Source: Adenophora triphylla var. japonica (taxonomy: Eukaryota > Streptophyta > Magnoliopsida > Asterales > Campanulaceae). From it: a stretch of 64,000 nucleotides of DNA. Below the pieces are notes generated by a model. That model had not been told where the DNA came from. It saw only the letters and a list, made by a program, of their open reading frames with translations, and ran no database searches. The stretch spans positions 62,001 to 126,000 of the forward strand of contig JAFEMH010000731.1 in assembly GCA_022495995.1 (NCBI GenBank), in the 5' to 3' direction. How positions within the stretch are numbered: position 1 is the first letter of the stretch; each line of letters opens with the position of its first letter. The position numbers and the translations under genes were made by a program. Shown here piece by piece: positions 34,588 through 43,795 of this stretch.

Positions 34588-35146
34588 AGCATATTATCGG
34601 TGCACGCATAGGAATGTTCAAGGTTGTTTAGCAACAAAACAAGTTCAGAAATCCGACCAAAATCCATCATTAGTTGAAGTAACATATAGAGGAAGACATA
34701 CTTGTATCCAAGCCAATCATTTAGCAACTGCATTGGCTTTGGCTGCAGAAAAGAAAGTTCAAAACCCAAAACAAGAACAAAGGATTCTAGAAAGTCAAAC
34801 ACAAGACATGCATTTCAACTATGGAACATGTATTAAAGCTAAGAATTTGGAAAAATTTCCTTCATTTTCCTTTGCATCCACACCAATTGAAGTCGAAAAT
34901 ATGGAGGGAAATTTCTTTTTAGAGTCGATTAGTATTGAAGATAACTTTGTGGCGAGTTATTCGCCATCTTTTATGTCTCTACCCCAAAATGTACAGAGTT
35001 CAGATTCTGATCTGACAGACATAATCTCGGCTCCAACTTCAGTCACCAATTCACCAATGGCGGATTTTGATTTCCAACTCGAAGAATTGGATTTTGACTT
35101 CAATTTCTCCCTAGAAAACATCCTAGAATCAGAACTCTTTTTATGA
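34588..35146 (+). pseudogene. 5'-truncated group III WRKY transcription factor (last exon)
   Basis: WRKY factors bind W-box DNA in the nucleus. Here the exon begins at a good acceptor (CTGCAG, 34582-34587) with AYYRCTHRNVQGC and continues to VTYRGRHTC, giving C-X7-C-X23-H-X-C, the group III zinc finger. The exon start matches the conserved intron position inside group III WRKY domains. An acidic Ser-rich tail follows (DFDFQLEELDFDFNF), ending at 35146. The exon that should carry WRKYGQK is absent between here and the SDR-A promoter 900 bp away, which is filled with repeat relics. The apparent start at 34556 reads intron sequence and is not real. Likely a non-functional remnant. Confidence 0.85.
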
Positions 35147-35437
35147 TTCAAGAAACTGATAAAGGAATATTTGTCTTATAAGTTCTTATTGATCCTGGCT
35201 AGCACAAGTAGGGAGTTTAGAAACTAAAGTTCTGATTAGTCTCCTGTCATGTTGGCCAAGAGAGTTACATTTTAATTTTGGGATATAATTCTAGTTAAGG
35301 TTTTAGAGATGATATGTGCAACTTATGTTTCTTGCAAGGTTTTGTAATGTTTATTCATTTGATTTTCAATTTTCGAGTTTTTGAACTGTGTAACTGTGAT
35401 ATCTCCCGTCCCGACATCGAAAATATGTGGGAATTTA
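35147..35437. other. WRKY 3' flank
   Basis: Noncoding. Includes the 82-bp segment 35313-35394 found again at 27452-27533 with one mismatch; the downstream part is A/T-rich. Confidence 0.6.
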
Positions 35438-35731
35438 GGTTTCGTTTGTTTTCCGTGTAAAATGTTTTACGAAAAATAATTTCCGTAAAATAACTCGATG
35501 TTTGATAACCGCAAATAAATTAAAAAGTCAACGAAAAATGTTTTCGAGTCAACGTAAAACAACTTTTTTTTTTTTTTCCGGAGGAAAACCTCGATGTCGA
35601 TAAAACATTTTCCGTTGCTTGAGAGCGCCATATGCTTCCCGTTTCTCTTCTTCTTCCTCTCCATTTCTCTTCTAAATTCCCCTCTGCGTTTCTTGCCCTA
35701 ACACTGGAACCGCCGCCACCGTCGAAGAGCC

Positions 35732-35953
35732 ATGGGCGCAGCGGCTGCTCCGAGTCTTCACCCGAATTGCGGCCGAATTGGGAGTGAATTGCGGCCGAAT
35801 TGCTGTCTCTCCCGTTTCTCTCCTCGTCGTCGCTGGATCCTCCGAGGTACTCCATTTTCTGCATCTAATTTCTTGTTAATCGCCCGTTTGAATGATGCCC
35901 GCCAAGTGTTTGATAAATTACCTCAAAGAGTTCCAGTTGCTGCTCGTGATTGA
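35732..35953 (+). pseudogene. Possible captured PPR-like fragment
   Basis: One frame contains LNDARQVFDKLPQRVP, resembling the pentatricopeptide repeat core (DARQVFDEMPER). The upstream part is Ala/Cys-rich and not recognised. A single partial repeat is thin evidence, so this is a suggestion only; it sits inside the outer MITE. Confidence 0.4.
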
Positions 35954-36736
35954 TCAAAAAATAACCAATTCAAGGTTCTACATTCATCAATGTTGAGTTA
36001 TTTACCAAACACGGGAAAATATTTTTCGGAAAACATTTTCAGATTTACCAAACAAGTTTTTGTCATTTTTCGGAAAACGTTTTCATTTTCCGGAAAACAT
36101 TTTACGGAAATCATTTTCCGTAAAACGAGAAAAGTATCTTTTTGGTCCTTAAACTATTTTAATTAGGACCTTTTAGTCCTTGAACTATTTTCTAAGCCTT
36201 TTTCATCCTTGAACTATTTTAATTGGGACCTTTTAGTCCTTCCGTTAAAACTTCCGTCCATCAACCGTTAATTGGGACCTTTTCGTAAAGAGTTCTATAG
36301 GCCAGTGACCTTTTAGGTACTTAACTCCGTTGTGGAACTATTTTTTTATTTTATTTTTTACAAATTTGAACATTCATTATTTAGGGACGGAGAAGTAAAA
36401 AAAAATGTAAAATGTTGAACAGTTCGTTCATTGTGAAATTGTTTTTGAGAATTGTTATTCACCCCAACACATTTACTTAATACCCCCCCTCCCCCCCGCA
36501 ATACAATTTTCAAAAAAATGTCATTAATTGAAATGACTCTATTACCCTCACTAATGTTATACACCCACAATTTAAGTTTATTTTCTTTTAATTTAAGGGA
36601 GTTAACTGAAAATTTCTAAATAATAAGGGTTAAAATAATTTTATTTTTAAAATAATAATAATCAAAATTTAAAACAAACTAAATCCTCTCAACCATCCAA
36701 TCTCTCCGCCTCAATTTCATTCAAATCCTTTGCTCC

Positions 36737-36821
36737 TCCTTCTTCATCATCTTCATATATATCCACCGTCTACTTCATGTCGAAACCTAGGTCAATTTAC
36801 CTAGTCGATTACACTTGCTAC
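36737..36821 (+). pseudogene. 3-ketoacyl-CoA synthase fragment, part 1 (in Pack-MULE)
   Basis: Reads TVYFMSKPRSIYLVDYTCY, the conserved KCS region where the condensing domain begins. It is interrupted after the TAC that was duplicated by the CACTA insertion and resumes in frame at 42440. Confidence 0.8.
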
Positions 36822-36834
36822 CACTAGTACAGAT

Positions 36835-37120
36835 TTGAGCTTAGATAGCGCTTTTTTATTAGCTTAGATAGCGCTTATAAGCGCTATCTAAGCTAGCGCT
36901 ATGCAAGTTAGCATAGCGCTTGTATAAGCGCTATCTAAGCTTCCAAACTTAGATAGCGCTTTTAAAAAGCGCTATCTAAGAACTTTTTTTATTTTGAAAA
37001 AAATCAACTTACATAGCGTTATTAAAAAGCGCTATCTAAGCACTTCTTTTATTTTTTTAGAAATCAACTTCCATAGCGTTTTATGAAGCGCTATGCAAGT
37101 AAGCGCTATGCAAGTAAGCA
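36835..37120. repeat. Left subterminal repeats of the Pack-CACTA
   Basis: Clustered AGATAGCGCTT / AAGCGCTATCTAAG motifs in both orientations, able to form hairpins. The partner cluster lies at 42190-42420. Confidence 0.85.
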
Positions 37121-37427
37121 CTAAATGAGGGCTAATTTTTTTTTTCTACTGCACCTATTTTAAATTATATAAAAATAAAAATTAATAGAAACTAACAATC
37201 ATTCAATTCAACAATAATAATCAACCTTTCATTTATTACACAACAATAATTCTTACAATCATCCAACAAAAGAGTTATAAACTAACAAGAGTTAAAAGAT
37301 ATTTGTTCTTTAAAAGCATTGTTGTTACTGACATCAAAACCATAACTGAAAATCTCTCAACCTATACTATGCCTAGCTACATGTACCAACAAAAGCATTT
37401 CCAGACCTTGACCAAGATACGAGCAAC

Positions 37428-37617
37428 AATTTGTCCCTTCATTCCCAGCCAAGTAATCTTCAAGTAATTGAGGATGATACTCCAGAATCTCCCGAAATAT
37501 TAAGTCCCGGATGTCCTCTTTTGTTACCCTATGCCTCTCAAACTCAAACTCCAACTTTGAAATAGGGTGACAAGAAGGTTCCCTTTCTACCTTAGCCAGG
37601 CCCTTGAAGTAATCAAC
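37428..37617 (-). pseudogene. MAP kinase fragment (TDY-class-like)
   Basis: The minus strand encodes DYFKGLAKVEREPSCHPISK, then LEFEFERHRVTKEDIRDLIF and EILEYHPQLLEDYLAGNEGT. This matches the region after the kinase core of plant TDY-type MAP kinases (family recalled from conserved sequence). There is no kinase domain. Beyond EGTN the frame continues into unrelated sequence, suggesting a chimeric junction. Confidence 0.75.
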
Positions 37618-37868
37618 CAAACATGTATTCAAAAGATCCAGCAACGTCCCTTAGAAGAGCATTCGGGGAAAAATTATTTGCATCCAAATCTTCAGCTAGA
37701 TCTGCCACGTGTTCAAAACATCCAGCAACGTCCTCCAGAATGAGATGAACAAGACAAACACTTATGCCGATATTCAGCATATCAAAAGTAAATTGTAGTT
37801 TACGTCATATCTTCTTGTCATCGAAAACAGAAAAGGGAAATGAAATTGGTGAGGTGCCAAAGAAATAC

Positions 37869-37947
37869 CATATCCCAGGCTGCTTCATCTAAAGCTTCTT
37901 CTACAATCAATTGCTTCAAGTATTGCAAGTTCTGCCTTTTTCTGTGT
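37869..37947 (-). pseudogene. Unidentified captured exon
   Basis: Bounded by CATATAG acceptor and ATGGTATTT donor on the minus strand. Encodes HRKRQNLQYLKQLIVEEALD and EAAWDM. The helical, charged peptide looks like a genuine exon but the parent gene is not recognised. Confidence 0.45.
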
Positions 37948-38149
37948 CTATATGAAACAATAACTTGAAAATAAGATACGATGAGCTTATAGCTAACATG
38001 AAAAGGAGGAAAACAAGGGTTACATACATACATCATTTGAGTTTATTTTCCGACTGCCCACTCTCTCAGCCTGAAGCCCAGAGAAAGCCTTACAGGGAGG
38101 AAGCAAAGCTGAATGAAATTTTGATATCAACTCATTATTTGCATGCACA

Positions 38150-38399
38150 ATGAAACACAGAATTGCTGAAGCACTTAACTTTATTACCCGCCTTACTGAC
38201 ACGAGTCTCGGAATAAGAAGGTTTGGCACTTACAGGAGAAATGTGGATTCTATCCATTATGTTAACCTGAGGAGCGTCTAGAATAACCTTTGGCGAGGAC
38301 AGTGCCCACTGCATACCCCATATTGCTAGTGGCCTCATGTACATCAGTGATCGATAGTGCCCGTCCAGTGCCCAACCCTCTAGAGTCTGAAATGCGTAT
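38150..38399 (-). pseudogene. GBA2-type (non-lysosomal) glucosylceramidase C-terminal fragment
   Basis: Exon 38234-38399 (acceptor ATATGCAG, donor CCTGTAAGT) encodes [20 protein letters not shown] then [20 protein letters not shown], the conserved C-terminal signature of plant GBA2-like beta-glucosidases. The terminal exon near 38150-38210 reads [15 protein letters not shown]. Only the end of a roughly 900-residue enzyme is present. Confidence 0.75.
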
Positions 38400-38474
38400 C
38401 TGCATATTCCAAGCCACGAAAAGTTAGACAAAATCATGAGATTATTCCTTCTATTTTTCAGCAACTAGTCAGGG

Positions 38475-38745
38475 AAGCACAACAACAACAACAACAACAA
38501 AGCCTTAGTCCCAAAATAATTTGGGGTCGGCTAACATGAATCCTCATATGTTATCGTGAAAAAAATAAATAAATAAATAAAATAAAATAAAATAAAATAA
38601 AATAAAATAAAATAAAATAAAATAAAATAAAATAAAATAAAATAAAATAAAAAAATAAAAATAAATAAAATAAAATAAAATAAAATAATAAAAAATAAAA
38701 AATAAAAAATAAAAAATAAAAAATAAAAAATAAAAAAAATTTGGA
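38475..38745. repeat. AAAAT-type microsatellite with flanking dispersed-repeat motif
   Basis: About 190 bp of AAATA/AAAAT units (38553-38743). Just before it, ACAACAACAACAACAAAGCC followed by CCCAAAATAATTTGGGGTCG is a motif I recall as widespread in plant genomes near non-LTR element ends. Probably a LINE/SINE 3' end with its A-rich tail. Confidence 0.6.
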
Positions 38746-39436
38746 TTCCTTTTTTGTTTTAACTGTTGCTTCTAACTACACTTGACATCATGAAGGGGAA
38801 CAGTAGGCGCAAAAGCGTTTAGAAAGATAGAATTTAAGAAAAGAAGAACGCAGACTAGAAGAAGAATCAAGAAGAAGAAATAGGAGAGAGGAGAACAAGC
38901 ACACCATAAAGCTTTAAAGCTTTCTCAATATATGAATATCAACTCTGAGTAGCTATGAAAGCTAACATGAATATTTATATGCTAAACTAAATCCTAACAA
39001 TGCTAGGAAAAGGAAATACTAATCTATAGAGACTAAGAAACCTTAAAATATTAGATGATTATGACGGAATACTAACGAGACCTGAATTGGCTTTACCAGT
39101 TCATACCTCCCGATCCATGTGCTTTTGTTGGTTGGAGAGATGTACTGAAAGTCTGAAACTGGTATCTTTGATGTGTTGATATGAATGAGTACTATTCTGA
39201 AGTGTATATTTAGGGGAGTAAATAGACAACCAGTAACAAAATTTAATCATTCTACTACTGAATGAACCTGGGAGAAGTGTTAAAAAGAACATTTTTCACC
39301 AACAAAAGGGCATGCTTCCATTACCATGTTCAAAGATACAAGACTAGCTACTTAGCACAGCTTTCTACAAGCAGCTATGCACAATGCAAAAATAAACCTA
39401 AAAAAAAAATAAAGACGCCGAAAGACAAAGAAAGAC

Positions 39437-40721
39437 TCACAGATGTGTTGAGTTACTCAGATATGCAACTACAACGGTGACATCATCGAGTTTGCCACCA
39501 AAATAACGAAATCCAGCCTCCTGTGAGCTGCTTTGGAAAATGGAGACTGTTGTGTTCGGTCTAGGGCTCTTTGACGTGCTAGAGCTGCTATATTCTGACC
39601 TGTCGTTTCAGGATTGGAGCCTGCTTTCACCCCTTGAACTACGATAGTGATTATGTCACTATGAAATAAGTTGTCGAATAGTCCATCTGTCCCGGCTACT
39701 ATAATATCCCCCGGTATAACAGGAAATGAAAAAACCTGACAATTCTAAACCCATGAAAGTGTCAGATCACATGCATAGCCTAGGAATTTCATGAAAATTA
39801 TTTTTATCATAAATGATTGGTCAAAGTTCAATTAGATTGACCACCAAATTCAAATTGGGACTACTCTTTGGAACTGAGGGAGTAATCTTATATTTTCATA
39901 TGAATTTCATCCCTATGTTTACAACAAAAATTGAGAGGAAACAAATGGGAGAAATAACGCTTCTTTCCTCGCCATTTTTATCCTTAAAAAAAACGTCCAA
40001 CCAACTCATAGCGTTGTAAATTTCCTTTCCGTTGTTATAAGACCTCCATGCAAGCCCATAAGGTAACTTAGGTGAATGATCTGACCTAACAAGGACAGTG
40101 CCTAACTCACCAAGGAATCATAGAGTACTACAATACTACAAGTTCCTTTCCCAAGATTTTTAAACTCTTGTACTCCATCGTCTATTTAAGCTAGCAAATG
40201 TCCCACGGTGTCTGAAGTTACCAAAAAATTCTACCCTCCGTCCCAAAATGAATGACCAATTTTTTTTAAAAAAAATGCTCTTGATCAAGAGAAAAATTGA
40301 AAAGTTTTGGTCATTCATTTTGAGACAGGGGTAGTTCTAATCATGCCATGTCGAAAATCTAGCTAGATTTCTATTTAAAGGCAGCGTGACATCTTTGACA
40401 AGGATCAACAAAGAAGAATTTCCAAAACTTATTTGGTAAAGCTTATTTGGGATGAGCAAATTTTTTATTTTTCCATTATCAAAACACAGGTAACAGAAGA
40501 TTTGACATTTAACACTAGAAGAAAACAAGAGCACAATTTAATAAATCAGCAGGATTTGTATTTTAACTGACCTGACCAGAACTAGGCAAGTCACCATTGG
40601 GGCCATTCTCTAACTGATAGGGAAAATTAAACCCATGTTGCTGTACCCCTGATTCAAAGATGGTGGAGCCATCTCTGATCACAATAAACCCACTGTCCCC
40701 TAGGTTAATTGCATGAACGCC
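39437..40721 (-). pseudogene. PP2C-type protein phosphatase fragment
   Basis: Two captured exons on the minus strand. 40572-40721 encodes GVHAINLGDSGFIVIRDGST and FNFPYQLENGPNGDLPSSGQ. 39437-39735 encodes PGDIIVAGTDGLFDNLFHSD, a middle part, then GFRYFGGKLDDVTVVVAYLS. These are the C-terminal metal-binding motifs (GDSG, GTDGLFDN, GKLDD) of the organellar PP2C55/PP2C80-like group. A 2-base insertion near 39535 shifts the frame before GFRYFGG, and the catalytic N-terminal half is missing, so it is non-functional. Introns are retained, so the capture was at DNA level. Confidence 0.88.
40234..40331. mobile_element. Small Stowaway-like MITE
   Basis: About 98 bp with inverted ends CCCTCCGTCCCAAAATGAAT / ATTCATTTTGAGACAGGGG and TA on both sides; almost a perfect foldback. 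Lies within the PP2C intron of the Pack-CACTA. Confidence 0.75.
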
Positions 40722-41065
40722 CTGCAGGAACCAAAAATAAGAAAAGATCAATGCGAACAGTAAGGAAACTTTACTCGTGTCAAGGATTTTTTTAGAGAAC
40801 TATTGAAAGGCCACATATTCATTACAAAATGGTGCCAAGTAGACACATCAGCATGTCACTTACCAATTCAATAAAAGTTTGAAACTGTATATTTTCAATA
40901 CCAAAGTATTTCTGAACACCCAAAGGTACTACAACGGGAACTGCTTCAACTTAAAGACCAGTGATAATCTCTTATGAAGTAAGTACATTGGATGTCAATA
41001 TCTCAAGATTGAAGAAGAGTATAACAAAATGAGCTATAAATTGATAAGATTGTTGGTAGGAATAC

Positions 41066-41330
41066 CATTTCAACATCATCACGTTCTTCTCTTAACACGC
41101 TCAGAAGCACCGGAAAGCCTGCAATAGAAGTTAATTGTATTTGTTATTCATTGAAATCAAGATTTACACATTGTACTGTGAAAATGAGTTACTCACCCAT
41201 TGCCCCAAAAGCTAGCTGTGCAGCCTGACTTTCTGCAACAACAGCTTGAAGTTCAGCCATAGCATTTCTTCTATCCTCTGCAAGTTCACCATTGCTTATA
41301 CAGTCGAGCAAGCGTTTGACATAGCTTTTC
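41066..41330 (-). pseudogene. Golgin candidate 6 / p115-like vesicle tether fragment
   Basis: Exon 41197 to about 41330 encodes YVKRLLDCISNGELAEDRRN then AMAELQAVVAESQAAQLAFG. Exon 41066-41118 encodes FPVLLSVLREERDDVEMV. GT-AG sites join them in frame. This is the N-terminal armadillo-like head of plant p115/Uso1-type golgins (Golgi tethering). A 39-bp tandem duplication around 41318-41375 spoils the upstream end. Only about 60 residues of a roughly 900-residue protein are present. Confidence 0.8.
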
Positions 41331-42189
41331 ATACAGGCACAAGCAAGCGTTCGACATAGCTTTTCATACAGGCACAAAAAAATCAGTCGCAATCTATCAA
41401 CAGCCTCAACAAATTGTGGAACATAGAAGTCAGAAGTTGATATAATCTATGGATTTCTTCCATAGTTGTGAGGATTAATTCTAGAACAAAACACCAAAAT
41501 GCTAGACAATCCAATGCAGAATGATCCACAACATACTTATAATTTGCATTTTTCATAACGACCCAACAATGTAAAGCGAATGAAGGAATTCAATTCAAAC
41601 CACTTCAAAAACGCTAATAAAAACATACCTATCTTCACTTGAACAAACTAAAATTCAAGAAAAACATCCATTCCAAATAAACTCAATTACCCTCTCCTCG
41701 CCCCCTTGCACGCGAACATGAAAAAGTGGATTTCATCAAAAGCAAGTCAGCAACAGAACATAATTGGCTTCCACTCCAGATTCACCCTAAATTAAAACCC
41801 TAATTTTGAAATTGAAACTAAACCCTAAAATTAGGGAGGGGTAGATGCGATTACTAACCTCGTAAATGGCAGAAAGTAAATTAATCGACTTCTACTCCAG
41901 ATTCAACCACGCTTGTTGTTGCACCACCAGGTCCACGACGGAAATAGCGACGACGGAGTAAGAACGACGAAGGCAAAAGAGCGACGGGTGTACTCGCTCA
42001 AACCATTGACCCCGTTAAATCGACGAGCGATGAAGCCAAAAGACCGATGGGTAGTCCGGCTGCGCCTCTCGCGACCTTGATAATGGAGATTGCGATGAAG
42101 TCGAGTTGAGAGAGAGAGAGAGAGGGGGAGGGGATAAATGCGTTTATAGAGAGAGAGAGAGAGAGTACGCGTGTTTGATGCGTTTATAC

Positions 42190-42420
42190 ACCTAAATAAC
42201 CTTACGAAGCGTGTTTAGTAAAATAACGCTTCTGTTAAGCGCTATTTAATCTTCCACTAAGATAGCGTTTTTCAATATATGCGCTATCTTAGTTATTATT
42301 TTTTTTATTTTTTATTATTTTTACTTTGATTATTAAATTTAAAAAGGTGGATGCGCTATGTAAGTTTACAGCTTCGATAGCGCTTTTTAAAAGCGCTATC
42401 TAAGGTACGTTTCCTAAAAT
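42190..42420. repeat. Right subterminal repeats of the Pack-CACTA
   Basis: AAGCGCTATC/GATAGCG units in both orientations, matching the left cluster. GA-rich simple sequence lies just before it (42108-42165). Confidence 0.85.
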
Positions 42421-42439
42421 CTAATCTGTACTAGTGTAC

Positions 42440-42805
42440 AAACCCCCGATCACTTGTTGTGTACCCTTCTCGACGTTCATGGAACATTCTAGATTAAACC
42501 TTAAGGACAATCCCAAAAGCGTTGATTTTCAGATGCGAATTCTTTTGGAGCGATCCGATTTAGGGGAAGAAACGTGTTTGTCGCCTGCTATTCATTACAT
42601 TCCGCTGCAGCCTACCATGGAAGCCGCCCGTGGGGAGGCGGAGCTTGTCATTTTCTCCGCCATTGATTCCTTGTTCCAAAAAACTGGATTGAAACCTAAG
42701 GATATTGATTGTGAACCGCAGCCTTTTCTCTCCGACTCCGTCGTTGTCCGCCATGGTTGTCAATAAGTATAAGCTACGGAGCAATATTAAAAGCTATAAT
42801 TTTTT
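42440..42805 (+). pseudogene. 3-ketoacyl-CoA synthase fragment, part 2 (in Pack-MULE)
   Basis: KCS enzymes condense malonyl-CoA with acyl-CoA in very-long-chain fatty acid elongation at the ER. The frame KPPITCCVPFSTFMEHSRLN, GEETCLSPAIHYIPLQPTME and ARGEAELVIFSAIDSLFQKT is typical. An 8-base deletion near 42708 shifts the frame, after which [20 protein letters not shown] continues to about 42800. The active-site Cys region (GMGCSAG) and everything beyond are absent. Captured exon sequence without introns; not functional. Confidence 0.9.
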
Positions 42806-43336
42806 TTTGAAGAAATAAATAATTATTTATTTCTTCAAAAAAAATTAGTTTTAGTTAAGTATAATAATGCTTCTAGAATAATGTATTACTCCTTAAAATA
42901 TTTAAATGATATTAATTTTTTTTAATTTTTTTTAGTTTAGATGATAATTACTTTAGTTTGTTTTAAATTTTGATTATTATTATTTTAAAAATAAAATTAT
43001 TTTAATCCTTATTATTTAGAAATTTTCAGTTTACTCCTCCGTCCCTAAATGAATGTTCAAATTTGTAAAAAATAAAATAAAATAATAGTTTCACAACGGA
43101 GTTAAGTATCTAAAAGGTCACTGGCCTATAGAACTCTTTACGAAAAGGTCTCAATTAACGGTTAATGGACGAAAGTTTTAACGGAAGGACTAAAAGGTCC
43201 CAATTAAAATAGTTCAAGGATGAAAAAGGCTTAGAAAATAGTTCAAGGACTAAAAGGTCCCAATTAAAATAGTTTAAGGACCAAAAAGGTACTTTTCTCT
43301 CCGTAAAACATTTTACGGGAAACAAACGGAGCCTTA

Positions 43337-43641
43337 GTGTGATATATAGAATGCTCATGCACTACTACTAAGCATCAAATCATTCATTGGGCTTTTGGAG
43401 GCCTGTGATGTGTTGTGGTTGACCCAAATGAGGAGGTGCTTAGTTAGTGAGTCAGTGTGTGTTGCCTACGTAGCGGTCAAACTTCGGGCTTGGGTCGTTA
43501 CAAAGAATGTATATACAATGAAACAAATACTTAAAATATCGTATAAATGACTCGAGTATTATTACGCATTCACAAGCTTGAGAATCACAAACAAACGACC
43601 CTTAAATCTTTGGTTCAATGCAAAGAAGCTATCTGAAAGTG
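43337..43641. other. Spacer between nested elements and SDR-B
   Basis: No gene. From about 43510 it aligns with the SDR-A 3' flank (from about 27540), marking the left limit of the SDR duplication visible here. Confidence 0.5.
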
Positions 43642-43717
43642 AAAAGTCGAGTTGAAAGTTTCAACTCGACTTTTGATTGTGCTCATCTCAGAAAATTTTC
43701 TCGAGATGAGCACAATC
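43642..43717 (-). other. Twin hairpins in the 3' flank of SDR-B
   Basis: 43642-43674 is the same perfect 33-bp palindrome as after SDR-A. 43675-43717 is the second hairpin with arms GATTGTGCTCATCTC and GAGATGAGCACAATC. Relative to SDR-A, CTCC/GGAG has become CTCA/TGAG: both arms changed and pairing is kept. Confidence 0.85.
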
Positions 43718-43795
43718 AGTACTTAAACAACGACACGAGGAGTTTAATCTCCAGTAAAATTAACAATGAAACTACCTGGAAACAAACAACTGCAG

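Larger units (their letters stand above)
36822..42436. mobile_element. Pack-CACTA carrying several host gene fragments
   Basis: Starts CACTAGTACAGATT and ends AATCTGTACTAGTG, with target duplication TAC (36819-36821, 42437-42439). The subterminal regions (36835-37120, 42190-42420) hold many direct and inverted AGCGCTATCTAAG/CTTAGATAGCGCT units, typical transposase-binding arrays of En/Spm elements. Inside, fragments of at least four unrelated host genes lie on the minus strand with splice sites. No transposase gene is visible, so it must be mobilised in trans. Confidence 0.92.
36127..43299. mobile_element. Pack-MULE with KCS fragment, split by a Pack-CACTA
   Basis: Left 36127-36680 is the inverted complement of right 42955-43299 (about 340 bp aligned; the left has an extra insert near 36390-36595). 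Ends GAGAAAAGTA.../...TACTTTTCTC are both flanked by TCCGTAAAAC (36117-36126, 43300-43309), consistent with the 9-10 bp target duplication of Mutator-like elements. Removing the CACTA leaves about 1.55 kb, of which the middle is a 3-ketoacyl-CoA synthase fragment. No transposase. Confidence 0.85.
35438..43333. mobile_element. Harbinger-like MITE split by a Pack-MULE
   Basis: The left end GGTTTCGTTTGTTTTCCG and right end ...GGGAAACAAACGGAGCC form terminal inverted repeats, flanked by TTA (35435-35437, 43334-43336), the preferred PIF/Harbinger target. Without the MULE insertion it is about 710 bp. The interior has TTTTCCGGAAAAC-type palindromes and a short exon-like insert at 35732-35953. No transposase. 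Confidence 0.7.
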
